Source of the DNA: CAMCHP01 sp036835325
Lineage (GTDB): Bacteria > Bacteroidota > Bacteroidia > Flavobacteriales_D > Sanyastnellaceae
DNA: 22,990 nt
Direction: 5' to 3'
Assembly: GCA_036835325.1 (NCBI GenBank)
Contig: DAITMF010000048.1
Location: 1-22,990, forward strand
In this document: one piece after another, positions 15,201 to 22,764 of the stretch
How the letters are laid out: each line of letters opens with the position of its first letter
Numbering within the stretch: the first letter of the stretch is position 1
The notes under the pieces: model-generated
Databases searched by the model: none
Told to the model about the DNA's origin: nothing
Seen by the model: the letters and a program-made list of their open reading frames with translations, nothing else
Translations under genes and position numbers: made by a program

Positions 15201-17897
15201 ATGAGACATGTACTAATGAGCATCTTGCTCGCATGGTCTTCGATTGGCCTGATGGCCCAAACCTCCTCCCTAACGGGAAAAGTTACTTCACAAAACGGCA
15301 CACCTTTGTCAGGCGCAGTCGTCGTGTTCGACCAAACCGAATTCGGCACCTTGACCAATGACGATGGCAGCTACCGAATCACCGAGTTCCCCTCCGGGAA
15401 TTACACCGTAATCGTGTCGATTCCCGGCATGAACTCACTATCCAATACGCTGTACATCGACGGTGAACTGGAGTACAATCCAAAACTCCAACCCACCGAT
15501 CCCGAGTTGCCGCAAACACCTCAGTCAGCAGTAGATGCCCTATTGCTGCTGCGCATACCCGAGGCAAGCGTTTACGGTGTGGGCAACGTGCCTGAAAACG
15601 GAGTATTCGCAAACTCACGCATTGAACGGGCCGATATGGTACCGCTCGATAACGGACAAGACCTTCCCTACCTGCTCCGGTTCACTCCGTCGCTCGTCAC
15701 AACGTCTGACGCCGGCGCAGGTATTGGCTATACCGGCCTCCGCATCCGCGGTAGCGATCAAAGCCGAATCAACGTCACGATTAACGGAATCCCCTACAAC
15801 GACCCCGAATCGCAGGGCGTGTTTTGGGTAAACCTCCCCGATTTTGCCGCCAGCGCTGACAACATCAGCATTCAGCGCGGCGTGGGCTCCTCGACCAATG
15901 GCGCAGGTGCATTCGGTGGAACCCTCGGCATCAACACCGCCAATGTAACCGATGAACCCTTCGCAGAAATCAGCAACACCGTGGGCTCGTTCAACACCTT
16001 CAGGCACCGCGTGGCCTTCGGCACCGGACTGATGGACAATGGCTTCGCCATCGAAGGCCGCCTTTCGCAAATCACCAGCGACGGCTACATTGACCGCGCC
16101 AGCAGCGAACTGCGCAGTTACTACCTCGGAGGCAGCTACCAAACCGAGCGCATTAAAATTGAAGGCCTCGTTTTCGGTGGCAAAGAACGCACCTACCAAG
16201 CCTGGTGGGGCGTGCCACAGGTGGCACTCAATGGCAGCAGTGCCGATGACATCACCGAATGGGGTGTCAACAACGGGTACAACGAACGCCAAATCAATGA
16301 CCTGATCAACCTAGGTCGCCGGGCCAACTTCTATACCTACGACAACGAAGTTGACGACTACGCACAAGACCATTACCAACTGCACTTTACAGGCGACCTC
16401 GGCAAAGGATTCACGCTCAAAGCAGCCGGCCACTACACCTACGGCCGCGGTTTCTTTGAGCAGTACCGCGTTGACGACGATTTGGCCGACTACGGCTTCG
16501 ACCCCATCGTGCTCGGCGTAACCCAGCAATTCAGCAATGCTGTTGACGCCAATGGCAATCCGTTCAACGCCGAATTTGAATCGCTGTACGGATGGGATGC
16601 TGTTGGCTTCACCCACACCCCTGTGCTTGACAACACCGCCAACCCCATCACCGATGGCAATGGCAACATACTCCTCAACTCGCAAGCGCGAGTTGCCTCT
16701 TCGGATGTCGTTCGCAGGCGCTGGCTTGAGAACGATTTCTACGGAACGACCTACGCGCTGAACTACGAGAAAACGCTGGGGAGTAACGCAGTGAGCGCAG
16801 TGCTTGGCGGCGCCTGGAACGCCTATGACGGCGACCACTTCGGCGAAATCATTTGGATGGAGCATGCCAACACCGTGCAGCACACCGATTTGTACTACTT
16901 CAACAACGGATTCAAAACCGACTTCAACAACTACCTGAAGGTGAACTACCTCATCAACGGAAAGTTGAGCGTATACGGCGATGTGCAATGGCGCCAAGTG
17001 ACCTACGACGTGCAGGGCCTCGACCAAGACCGCATTCCCATCAACGTGCAAGACACCCTCACCTTCATCAATCCGAAAGCCGGATTTGCCCTCGACATCA
17101 GCGAACGGTCGCAGTTTTATGGTTCGTATGCCATTGGCAACCGTGAACCCGCGCGCAACGACTATGTCGACGCTCCATTCGGTACCGAACCCCGCCACGA
17201 AACCCTGCGCGACCTCGAACTTGGCTTCCGCCACCGCGGCAAGAACTACGGCCTAGGGGTGAACCTTTACAACATGGATTACACCGATCAGCTCGTGCTC
17301 ACCGGTGCCATCAACGACGTGGGCACGCCCATCCGCACCAACGTTGCCCGCAGTTACCGCCGAGGCATTGAGCTCGAAGCCGGATGGGACCCCATCAAAC
17401 GTGTGTCATTGAACGCCAACGCCACCTTTAGCCAAAACAAAATCGACAACTTCGTAGAAGAAGTGGCTGAATACGATGGCGATTTCAACTACCTCGGGCA
17501 GCGACTCACCGAACTTGGCGAAACCGACATCGCCTTTTCGCCCAACCTCATCGCAGCTGCCTTGTTGAGCTACCGCTTCATTGATACCGATAAGCACAAA
17601 GCCGAAATTGGCTGGCAAACGAAGTACGTATCGGAGCAATTCCTCGACAACACCTCGAATGCTGACCGCGTGCTGCCTGCCTACCTTGTTAACGACCTCC
17701 GCATTTCGTACTCGTTGCTCAACACCGGCATGAAGGCCCTCGATATCAATCTCTTGGTAAACAATATTTTGGCTGAAGATTACCTGAACAACGGCTACAC
17801 CTATGCGTTTATCTTTGGCGATACGCGCATAGATGAGAACTTCTTCTACCCCTCGGCACTTCGCAACTACTTGCTGTCAGTAACCCTGCGTTTCTGA
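15201..17897 (+). CDS. TonB-dependent receptor, probable thiamine importer
   Basis: The 898-residue protein has a signal peptide (1-19, ending L-M-A-Q), then a carboxypeptidase-regulatory-like domain (about 23-105: L-T-G-K-V-T-S, G-T-P-L-S-G-A, T-N-D-D-G-S-Y-R-I). The plug domain follows (about 130-255: L-R-I-R-G-S-D-Q-S-R-I-N-V-T-I-N-G-I-P, and R-G-V-G-S-S-T-N-G-A-G-A-F-G-G). The rest is a 22-strand-type barrel ending in the phenylalanine typical of outer-membrane proteins. Such receptors import scarce ligands with energy from TonB-ExbBD. The TPP riboswitch directly upstream indicates thiamine, its phosphates or a precursor as ligand. THI-element-controlled receptors are known in Bacteroidetes (Omr1-type; shown for Bacteroides thetaiotaomicron). 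No SusD partner, PnuT permease or thiamine kinase gene is next to it, so the inner-membrane step must be encoded elsewhere. Its last 21 bases overlap the convergent lipoprotein gene. Confidence 0.92.
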   Translation: MRHVLMSILLAWSSIGLMAQTSSLTGKVTSQNGTPLSGAVVVFDQTEFGTLTNDDGSYRITEFPSGNYTVIVSIPGMNSLSNTLYIDGELEYNPKLQPTDPELPQTPQSAVDALLLLRIPEASVYGVGNVPENGVFANSRIERADMVPLDNGQDLPYLLRFTPSLVTTSDAGAGIGYTGLRIRGSDQSRINVTINGIPYNDPESQGVFWVNLPDFAASADNISIQRGVGSSTNGAGAFGGTLGINTANVTDEPFAEISNTVGSFNTFRHRVAFGTGLMDNGFAIEGRLSQITSDGYIDRASSELRSYYLGGSYQTERIKIEGLVFGGKERTYQAWWGVPQVALNGSSADDITEWGVNNGYNERQINDLINLGRRANFYTYDNEVDDYAQDHYQLHFTGDLGKGFTLKAAGHYTYGRGFFEQYRVDDDLADYGFDPIVLGVTQQFSNAVDANGNPFNAEFESLYGWDAVGFTHTPVLDNTANPITDGNGNILLNSQARVASSDVVRRRWLENDFYGTTYALNYEKTLGSNAVSAVLGGAWNAYDGDHFGEIIWMEHANTVQHTDLYYFNNGFKTDFNNYLKVNYLINGKLSVYGDVQWRQVTYDVQGLDQDRIPINVQDTLTFINPKAGFALDISERSQFYGSYAIGNREPARNDYVDAPFGTEPRHETLRDLELGFRHRGKNYGLGVNLYNMDYTDQLVLTGAINDVGTPIRTNVARSYRRGIELEAGWDPIKRVSLNANATFSQNKIDNFVEEVAEYDGDFNYLGQRLTELGETDIAFSPNLIAAALLSYRFIDTDKHKAEIGWQTKYVSEQFLDNTSNADRVLPAYLVNDLRISYSLLNTGMKALDINLLVNNILAEDYLNNGYTYAFIFGDTRIDENFFYPSALRNYLLSVTLRF

Positions 17898-18284
17898 GGC
17901 AACCGCATCGGTGACGTGATCGGATGCGATGGGAGCAACCCCGTCGTATCCGATCATGAACACCTTCACCGAACGCGCTTGTCGTCCGGGCAAGGCGATG
18001 CGAAAACTTCTGCGCTCGCCCGGGTTAAGCACAAACGATTTGTGTACGTCAAATGCACCAATCACCGCTCCGTTTTCATCAAACGCCTTGGCGCGAAGGG
18101 TAAAATCTTCGTACGTATCGCTGCTGGCATTGTACAATTCGATGTACGCGACCGGACGTTCAACCAGGTTGTTCCACCACGTGTAATGCGTAACCACCTC
18201 GGGCTGAACAGCATGGTGCTGTGCGGGGTATACCCTGCAACCGGTAAGAAGTACGGCAAACGTTATGGCGATTATGGCACGCAT
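17877..18284 (-). CDS. small lipoprotein of unknown function
   Basis: The 135-residue protein has a short, clean lipoprotein signal (M-R-A-I-I-A-I-T-F-A-V, lipobox L-L-T-G-C, lipidated C16). The mature part looks like a single Ig-like beta sandwich of the FxLYD kind: P-V-A-Y-I-E-L-Y-N-A-S-S, then D-F-T-L-R-A-K-A-F-D-E-N-G and N-P-G-E-R-R-S-F-R-I. Such domains occur in many bacterial envelope proteins and do not reveal a function. It follows the GGGP synthase gene on the same strand by 35 bases, so co-transcription is likely. Its 3' end overlaps the receptor coding sequence by 21 bases on the other strand. The signal peptide and good codon use make it a real gene and not a shadow. Confidence 0.75.
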   Translation of the reverse strand: MRAIIAITFAVLLTGCRVYPAQHHAVQPEVVTHYTWWNNLVERPVAYIELYNASSDTYEDFTLRAKAFDENGAVIGAFDVHKSFVLNPGERRSFRIALPGRQARSVKVFMIGYDGVAPIASDHVTDAVASETQGY

Positions 18285-18319
18285 ACTTTACCAATGCAAA
18301 GACTGTACCACACTGCCGA

Positions 18320-19042
18320 TTAAGCGGTAAGTTCGGCGATCAATTCAGGTGTATGTTCGAGTGCTGTGCCCACCACTACAAGATCTGCGCCCGCGTGTTG
18401 AGCCGCATGCAGTTGTTCGCGGCTTCGGATGCCCCCCCCCACAATGATGGGCAAATCAACGGCCTGTCGCACCGCGGCGATGGTTTCATGGGGCACCGGC
18501 AATGCCGCACCGCTTCCAGCGTCAAGATAAATGCAGTGCATGCCCAATTGCTCGCCGGCCATGGCCGTTGCGGCAGCGATTTCGGGTTTATCACGGGGAA
18601 TGGGCGCAGTACCCGAAATGTAGCTCGCTGTTGTGGGTTTGCCACCATCGATGAGCAGGTAACCGGTCGCTACGGCTTCAAGTTGCAATTCGCGAATGCG
18701 CGGCGCAGCTACCACGTGCTGCCCAATGAGCAGTTCAGCGTTTCGTCCGCTCAAAAGTGACAACAACAAAACCGCATCCACCGAAGCTGTGAGTTGGGTC
18801 GGGCTGCCCGGAAATAAGACCAAAGGAAAATCGATCGCCTTACGCAGCGCCAGCATGCGCGATTCAAAGTCACCGGCGGTGATGAGGCTACCACCTACCA
18901 GCACGAGGTCAGGCGTGAACGCACGCAGGCGTTGGGCCAAAGCATCGGCTTGATCAACCGATGTTTTGTCGGGATCAATCAACACCGCGAATCCTTTTCG
19001 ATTGCCGGCGCGCAGGTCGATAAGCCGTTGCCTGATGCTCAT
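18320..19042 (-). CDS. geranylgeranylglyceryl phosphate synthase homologue
   Basis: The 240-residue TIM-barrel protein is of the PcrB/GGGPS family. It joins a polyprenyl diphosphate to sn-glycerol-1-phosphate by an ether bond, the first committed step of archaeal-type lipids. Motifs in order: D-P-D-K (23-26), V-G-G-S (49-52), F-P-G-S-P (77-81), Y-L-D-A-G-S-G-A (172-179), G-G-G-I-R-S (202-207) and V-G-T-A-L-E (224-229). The last three build the phosphate-binding sites. Bacterial members in Bacteroidota have been shown to make geranylgeranylglyceryl phosphate, unlike Bacillus PcrB, which uses heptaprenyl diphosphate; chain length here cannot be read. I chose ATG at 19042, not 19102, because a TATCTTTG promoter lies between them and the extra 20 residues are not family-like. 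A run of nine G lies within the V-G-G-G codons (18432-18440). Confidence 0.9.
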   Translation of the reverse strand: MSIRQRLIDLRAGNRKGFAVLIDPDKTSVDQADALAQRLRAFTPDLVLVGGSLITAGDFESRMLALRKAIDFPLVLFPGSPTQLTASVDAVLLLSLLSGRNAELLIGQHVVAAPRIRELQLEAVATGYLLIDGGKPTTASYISGTAPIPRDKPEIAAATAMAGEQLGMHCIYLDAGSGAALPVPHETIAAVRQAVDLPIIVGGGIRSREQLHAAQHAGADLVVVGTALEHTPELIAELTA

Positions 19043-19046
19043 GCGG

Positions 19047-19054
19047 CAAAGATA
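19047..19054 (-). promoter_or_regulatory. -7 promoter box for the GGGPS gene
   Basis: On the minus strand this is TATCTTTG, an exact TAnnTTTG match. It ends four bases before the ATG at 19042, which would make the transcript leaderless or nearly so. It also rules out the longer start at 19102 if it is the real promoter. Confidence 0.5.
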
Positions 19055-19153
19055 GCAGTTCCCGTTAACGCACAGATTGGCTGAACGAAAGGCCCGTTTC
19101 ACTAAATAGTATGCCGGCTCTATGCGCTATTCCTTACTTTCGGGTTTGCGATC

Positions 19154-22006
19154 ATGACCAAGCACTTCGGCCCCTTTCTGCAGCTTATTTCTCTTCTTTT
19201 TTGGGGATGGATGCTCCCAGAAACCACCCTGTCGCAAGAGGTACTGGGCACGCGCTACGACATCAATTCCGGATTTCCATCGAACACCGTTTTCGACATT
19301 TGGGTTGACCGTGATGGCGTGCGTTGGTTTGGCACGGAAGAAGGATTGTTCCGCTTCAATGGCGTTGACTACGTTAAAATTCCGTTTGAAGGCAACTGGT
19401 CAAATAGCGTCAGCAACATCGCCGAAACACGGTCGGGTGAACTTTGGTGCCGCAACTTCTCGAACCAGGTTTTTCGCTTCGAGAACGGCGTTATGCGCGA
19501 CCAAGCACAATTGCACAATGCAATAGGCAACAACGAACTTCGAAGCTTGGTAGCGGTTAACGACGACCTATTGATGGTGACCGAAGGAGGCGTTGTGCGC
19601 TACAATTCCGCTGAAGACCGCGCACACTTCGTGGTGACAACAACCAACGACCGGCTCATAGGTTTGGCCTACACTGGCGGATACATGGCCTTAACGACTA
19701 TCGAAGGCAAGTACATGGTTTACCGCGACACTGTGCGTGTGCACGAACGCCAACTTTTGCTCGACCCGCGCAACCAACCACGCGTGATTGCATACGGCGA
19801 CGGGTTTCTCATTGGGTGGACTGGTGTAGATTCTACCTACCTAACGCAGATTGATAAAACCGGTACCGTGCTTCGGGAATTCGGGCTGGCGGGCGTTCCT
19901 GTGACACTCGTAAACAACCTGAGCGGCAATGCGCAACAGGCTGCCCTACTCAATTCATCAGGGGCGGTGTTGATTGATGAAAACCTTGATTACCGCTGGT
20001 TGAACCTCGGCATGCGTTGCTCTGATTACGCCATCGGTCGTGACGGTCGATTTCTGATCTCAAGCCTCGATGGCGGCATTGTCACCTACGAAGCATCGCC
20101 GCCTGAACTGCTGCATCCTTCCCCACCCAATGCACAATACACGGCGTTAACACAAATGGGCGAAACCATAGTTGCCGGCACCAACCAAGGCGACGTGGTG
20201 CGCATCCATCCCGACCAAAAAAAAACCCCTGCGATTTCACAAGGCAATGGCATTGAAATTCAGTTCATTCGGAACGAACCTGTGCGCGACTGGTTGATTA
20301 CGACCAAAGGCATCCTAACGCCCACCGAAGAACACATCCTGTACATCGGCAAAGACGGTTTGTTTCGCGGAAACACCCTGTACACCGGCACCTATCTCGG
20401 CCTTCAAAAGATTGAATTCAATGACCAAATATCCATCGCTGAAGCCTTTGATGGCTACAACGCGAATCCGTCGATGGCGACAGTTCGCAGCGGGCGTATT
20501 CGGGCAATGGAAACAGCCGATGACGATTACCTCTACGTCGCCTTTGCCGACTCATTGCTGTGCTATGCCCCCGGAAGCAACCGCGTCGCAGCGGCGCACC
20601 GCTACTACGGCACCGACCTCTGCCGAGGCGCCGGCAACCGCATGTGGGCCACCACCACCGACGGAAGAGTGCTTGCATTTGAAGAAGGTCAGCTTGTTTT
20701 TGAGGCTCAACCCGGCATACTGAACGGCCAAATCGGTAAGCACATTGCATACCGCAACGACCGGCTTTACGTTGTCACCGAGCGCGGCATCAACACCTTC
20801 GTCAGAAGTGGCGAAGAGTTTGAACTCGACGAATCGCAGTTTGTAGCGCTCAACCGCTTAACAATCAAAGGCTTTCTCGTTGAAAACGACGGTTTCCTGG
20901 TCAGCTCTGAACAGGGCATTTTGCGATTGCCCTTTGTTGAACGCGATTCACCGCCTTTTGTAGTGTTGCGCTTAAACGGCTTGCTTGTTGATGGCCAACC
21001 GGTGACCAACAGCTCCGTACCGCATTATGCAAACTCCGTTGAAATCTCTTGGGAAAGCATCGGCTATGACTTCGACAAGCTCGAATTGTACTACCGCCTT
21101 GAACCTGTTCAATCAAAAGCTACACGCTTCTCGCCATCGACCGGGAAGGCGTGGTTCAACGAACTGGCGGCCGGCGATTACAGGTTTCACCTTTTTGCCA
21201 CCCACCGAGGCGAAGTTCTGCCATTTGGCAGTATGCAGTTCTCGGTTGCGCCACCGTTTTGGCTCACATGGTGGTTCATCGCTTTGGAAGTACTCGCAGG
21301 CTTGGTCATTGTTTGGGTGGTGGTGCGGCTTTCGCAGCGTTCGTTGCGGAAGAAGCAATTCTACCGTGAGCGTTTGATTCAGTCAAAACTCACAGCGCTG
21401 CGCAGTCAAATGAATCCGCACTTCCTTTACAATGCGCTCAATTCGCTGCAAGGCATGATTTACGGAGGCCAAATCAACCAAGCCGGGAACTACGTCAGCA
21501 AATTCTCTGACTACCTTCGAAACGTGCTCAAGTACAGCGACGTGCAACTGCTCACTGTGCATGAAGAAATCTCAGCCCTTCGCACCTATCTTGAAATTGA
21601 GCAGGAGCGATTCGGTGATGACTTCATTTTCGAGATCGATGTTGACCAAAACGTTGACCAAAACGTTGAACTTCCCACCATGATTATTCAGCCCTTCGTT
21701 GAAAACGCCATTAAGCACGGCCTGATGAACAAGCAAGGGGCCAAACGTTTGCATGTTCAGGTAAGCACCGGTGCGAAAGGCCTTGTGGTTAACATCATCG
21801 ACAATGGCATTGGCCGTGATGCTGCTCAAGCCATCAACCGAAAACGGACCGACAAACCCAGCTCGTTTGCCACACGGGCCATCGACGAACGCATTCACCT
21901 GTTCAATCACCAAGGACTGCTATCTTTATCGTACACACTTGACGATGCTTACCCTGAATTGACCCTCAAAGGCACGCAAGTGCGCATCACCATCAATACC
22001 CCTTGA
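19154..22006 (+). CDS. propeller-domain sensor kinase, LytS/YehU-like
   Basis: The 950-residue protein has an N-terminal signal or anchor (about 8-27). A large periplasmic region, about 28-600, looks like a beta-propeller of the two-component regulator type: the first blade reads Y-D-I-N-S-G-F-P-S-N-T-V-F-D-I-W-V-D-R-D-G, then R-W-F-G-T-E-E-G-L-F-R-F-N-G. A Y_Y_Y-like beta domain follows at about 610-697, and a transmembrane helix at about 702-726. The cytoplasmic part is a His_kinase (PF06580) module with phospho-acceptor H756 in Q-M-N-P-H-F-L-Y-N-A-L-N-S-L-Q, and an ATPase domain with N851 (F-V-E-N-A-I-K-H-G) and D883 (D-N-G-I-G). Later blades diverge from the classical reg_prop motif. The response regulator gene follows two bases later. 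TACTTTCG at 19135-19142 may be a weak -7 box. The signal sensed is unknown. Confidence 0.93.
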   Translation: MTKHFGPFLQLISLLFWGWMLPETTLSQEVLGTRYDINSGFPSNTVFDIWVDRDGVRWFGTEEGLFRFNGVDYVKIPFEGNWSNSVSNIAETRSGELWCRNFSNQVFRFENGVMRDQAQLHNAIGNNELRSLVAVNDDLLMVTEGGVVRYNSAEDRAHFVVTTTNDRLIGLAYTGGYMALTTIEGKYMVYRDTVRVHERQLLLDPRNQPRVIAYGDGFLIGWTGVDSTYLTQIDKTGTVLREFGLAGVPVTLVNNLSGNAQQAALLNSSGAVLIDENLDYRWLNLGMRCSDYAIGRDGRFLISSLDGGIVTYEASPPELLHPSPPNAQYTALTQMGETIVAGTNQGDVVRIHPDQKKTPAISQGNGIEIQFIRNEPVRDWLITTKGILTPTEEHILYIGKDGLFRGNTLYTGTYLGLQKIEFNDQISIAEAFDGYNANPSMATVRSGRIRAMETADDDYLYVAFADSLLCYAPGSNRVAAAHRYYGTDLCRGAGNRMWATTTDGRVLAFEEGQLVFEAQPGILNGQIGKHIAYRNDRLYVVTERGINTFVRSGEEFELDESQFVALNRLTIKGFLVENDGFLVSSEQGILRLPFVERDSPPFVVLRLNGLLVDGQPVTNSSVPHYANSVEISWESIGYDFDKLELYYRLEPVQSKATRFSPSTGKAWFNELAAGDYRFHLFATHRGEVLPFGSMQFSVAPPFWLTWWFIALEVLAGLVIVWVVVRLSQRSLRKKQFYRERLIQSKLTALRSQMNPHFLYNALNSLQGMIYGGQINQAGNYVSKFSDYLRNVLKYSDVQLLTVHEEISALRTYLEIEQERFGDDFIFEIDVDQNVDQNVELPTMIIQPFVENAIKHGLMNKQGAKRLHVQVSTGAKGLVVNIIDNGIGRDAAQAINRKRTDKPSSFATRAIDERIHLFNHQGLLSLSYTLDDAYPELTLKGTQVRITINTP
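21641..21664 (+). repeat. 12-base tandem duplication inside the kinase gene
   Basis: GTTGACCAAAAC occurs twice head to tail, followed by GTTGAA. The repeat is in frame and duplicates V-D-Q-N (residues 830-833 and 834-837) in the loop between the His_kinase and ATPase domains. The perfect identity suggests a recent slippage event. Confidence 0.9.
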
Positions 22007-22008
22007 AC

Positions 22009-22764
22009 ATGGACGCATTGACTGTACTCATCGTTGACGACGAACCGCACGCACGCACCGCATTGAAAGGCATCTTGATGCAAAACTTTCCGCAAGTGCG
22101 CATTGCGGGTGAGGCTGCAAACGTCGATGACGCCGTAGCTGAAATTCGACGGGTTCGTCCGCAACTGGTCTTTCTCGACATCGAAATGCCCGGCCGCAGC
22201 GGTTTGGAGCTCCTCAGTGCCTTCGACCCCACTGAAATCGATTTCGCAGTGGTGTTTGTGACAGCCTACAACGAATATGCGCTGCGCGCGTTTGAACTCT
22301 CTGCCATCGACTACCTGCTAAAACCCACCCGCATCGAGCATGTGGGCAGGGCCATTGCAAAAGCCATGAAACTTGCCACACTGAACAAAGCCGCTTTGGG
22401 CGTGCTGCACGACCAGCTCAACCGACGCGAAACCGATCGCATCGTGTTGCAAGTTTCTGACGGCCTGCTCATCAAATCACTGAACGAACTCGCGTTTTTG
22501 AAGGCCGATAGCTGCTATACGCACATCCATTTCACCGATGGCAGCAAAGTCACCATCTCAAAAACCCTTCAAGAGTACAACGGCCTCGAAGAAACCGGGC
22601 AGTTTATGCGCGTTAACCGATCGTACATCATCAACCTGAACGAAATCGAGCGCATCTCAAAGCGCGACGGCGGTTTCATCGCCATGAAAAACGGCGAAGA
22701 AATCTCCATCTCCACCGACAAGCGCAATGCCTTGCAAGAGCGTTTCAAGGGCCAAATTTTCTGA
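22009..22764 (+). CDS. LytTR-type response regulator
   Basis: The 251-residue protein has a receiver domain at 1-120 with D10-D11, phospho-acceptor D57 (V-F-L-D-I-E-M-P-G), a threonine in F-V-T-A-Y and lysine in Y-L-L-K-P. A LytTR DNA-binding domain follows at about 148-250 (L-A-F-L-K-A-D-S-C-Y-T-H-I-H, then F-M-R-V-N-R-S-Y-I-I-N). Regulators of this type bind pairs of short direct repeats. ATG at 22009, two bases after the kinase stop, starts right at the receiver; TTG at 22003 would add two residues and overlap that stop. It is the cognate partner of the propeller kinase. T9 follows the stop at 22766-22774, without a clear stem before it. Confidence 0.95.
   Translation: MDALTVLIVDDEPHARTALKGILMQNFPQVRIAGEAANVDDAVAEIRRVRPQLVFLDIEMPGRSGLELLSAFDPTEIDFAVVFVTAYNEYALRAFELSAIDYLLKPTRIEHVGRAIAKAMKLATLNKAALGVLHDQLNRRETDRIVLQVSDGLLIKSLNELAFLKADSCYTHIHFTDGSKVTISKTLQEYNGLEETGQFMRVNRSYIINLNEIERISKRDGGFIAMKNGEEISISTDKRNALQERFKGQIF

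Noticed and set aside
16311..17234. 307-codon minus-strand frame (and another at 15615-16292) inside the TonB receptor
   Set aside because: Antisense to a clear receptor, valine/glycine-rich with no domain pattern or start context; codon-bias shadow.
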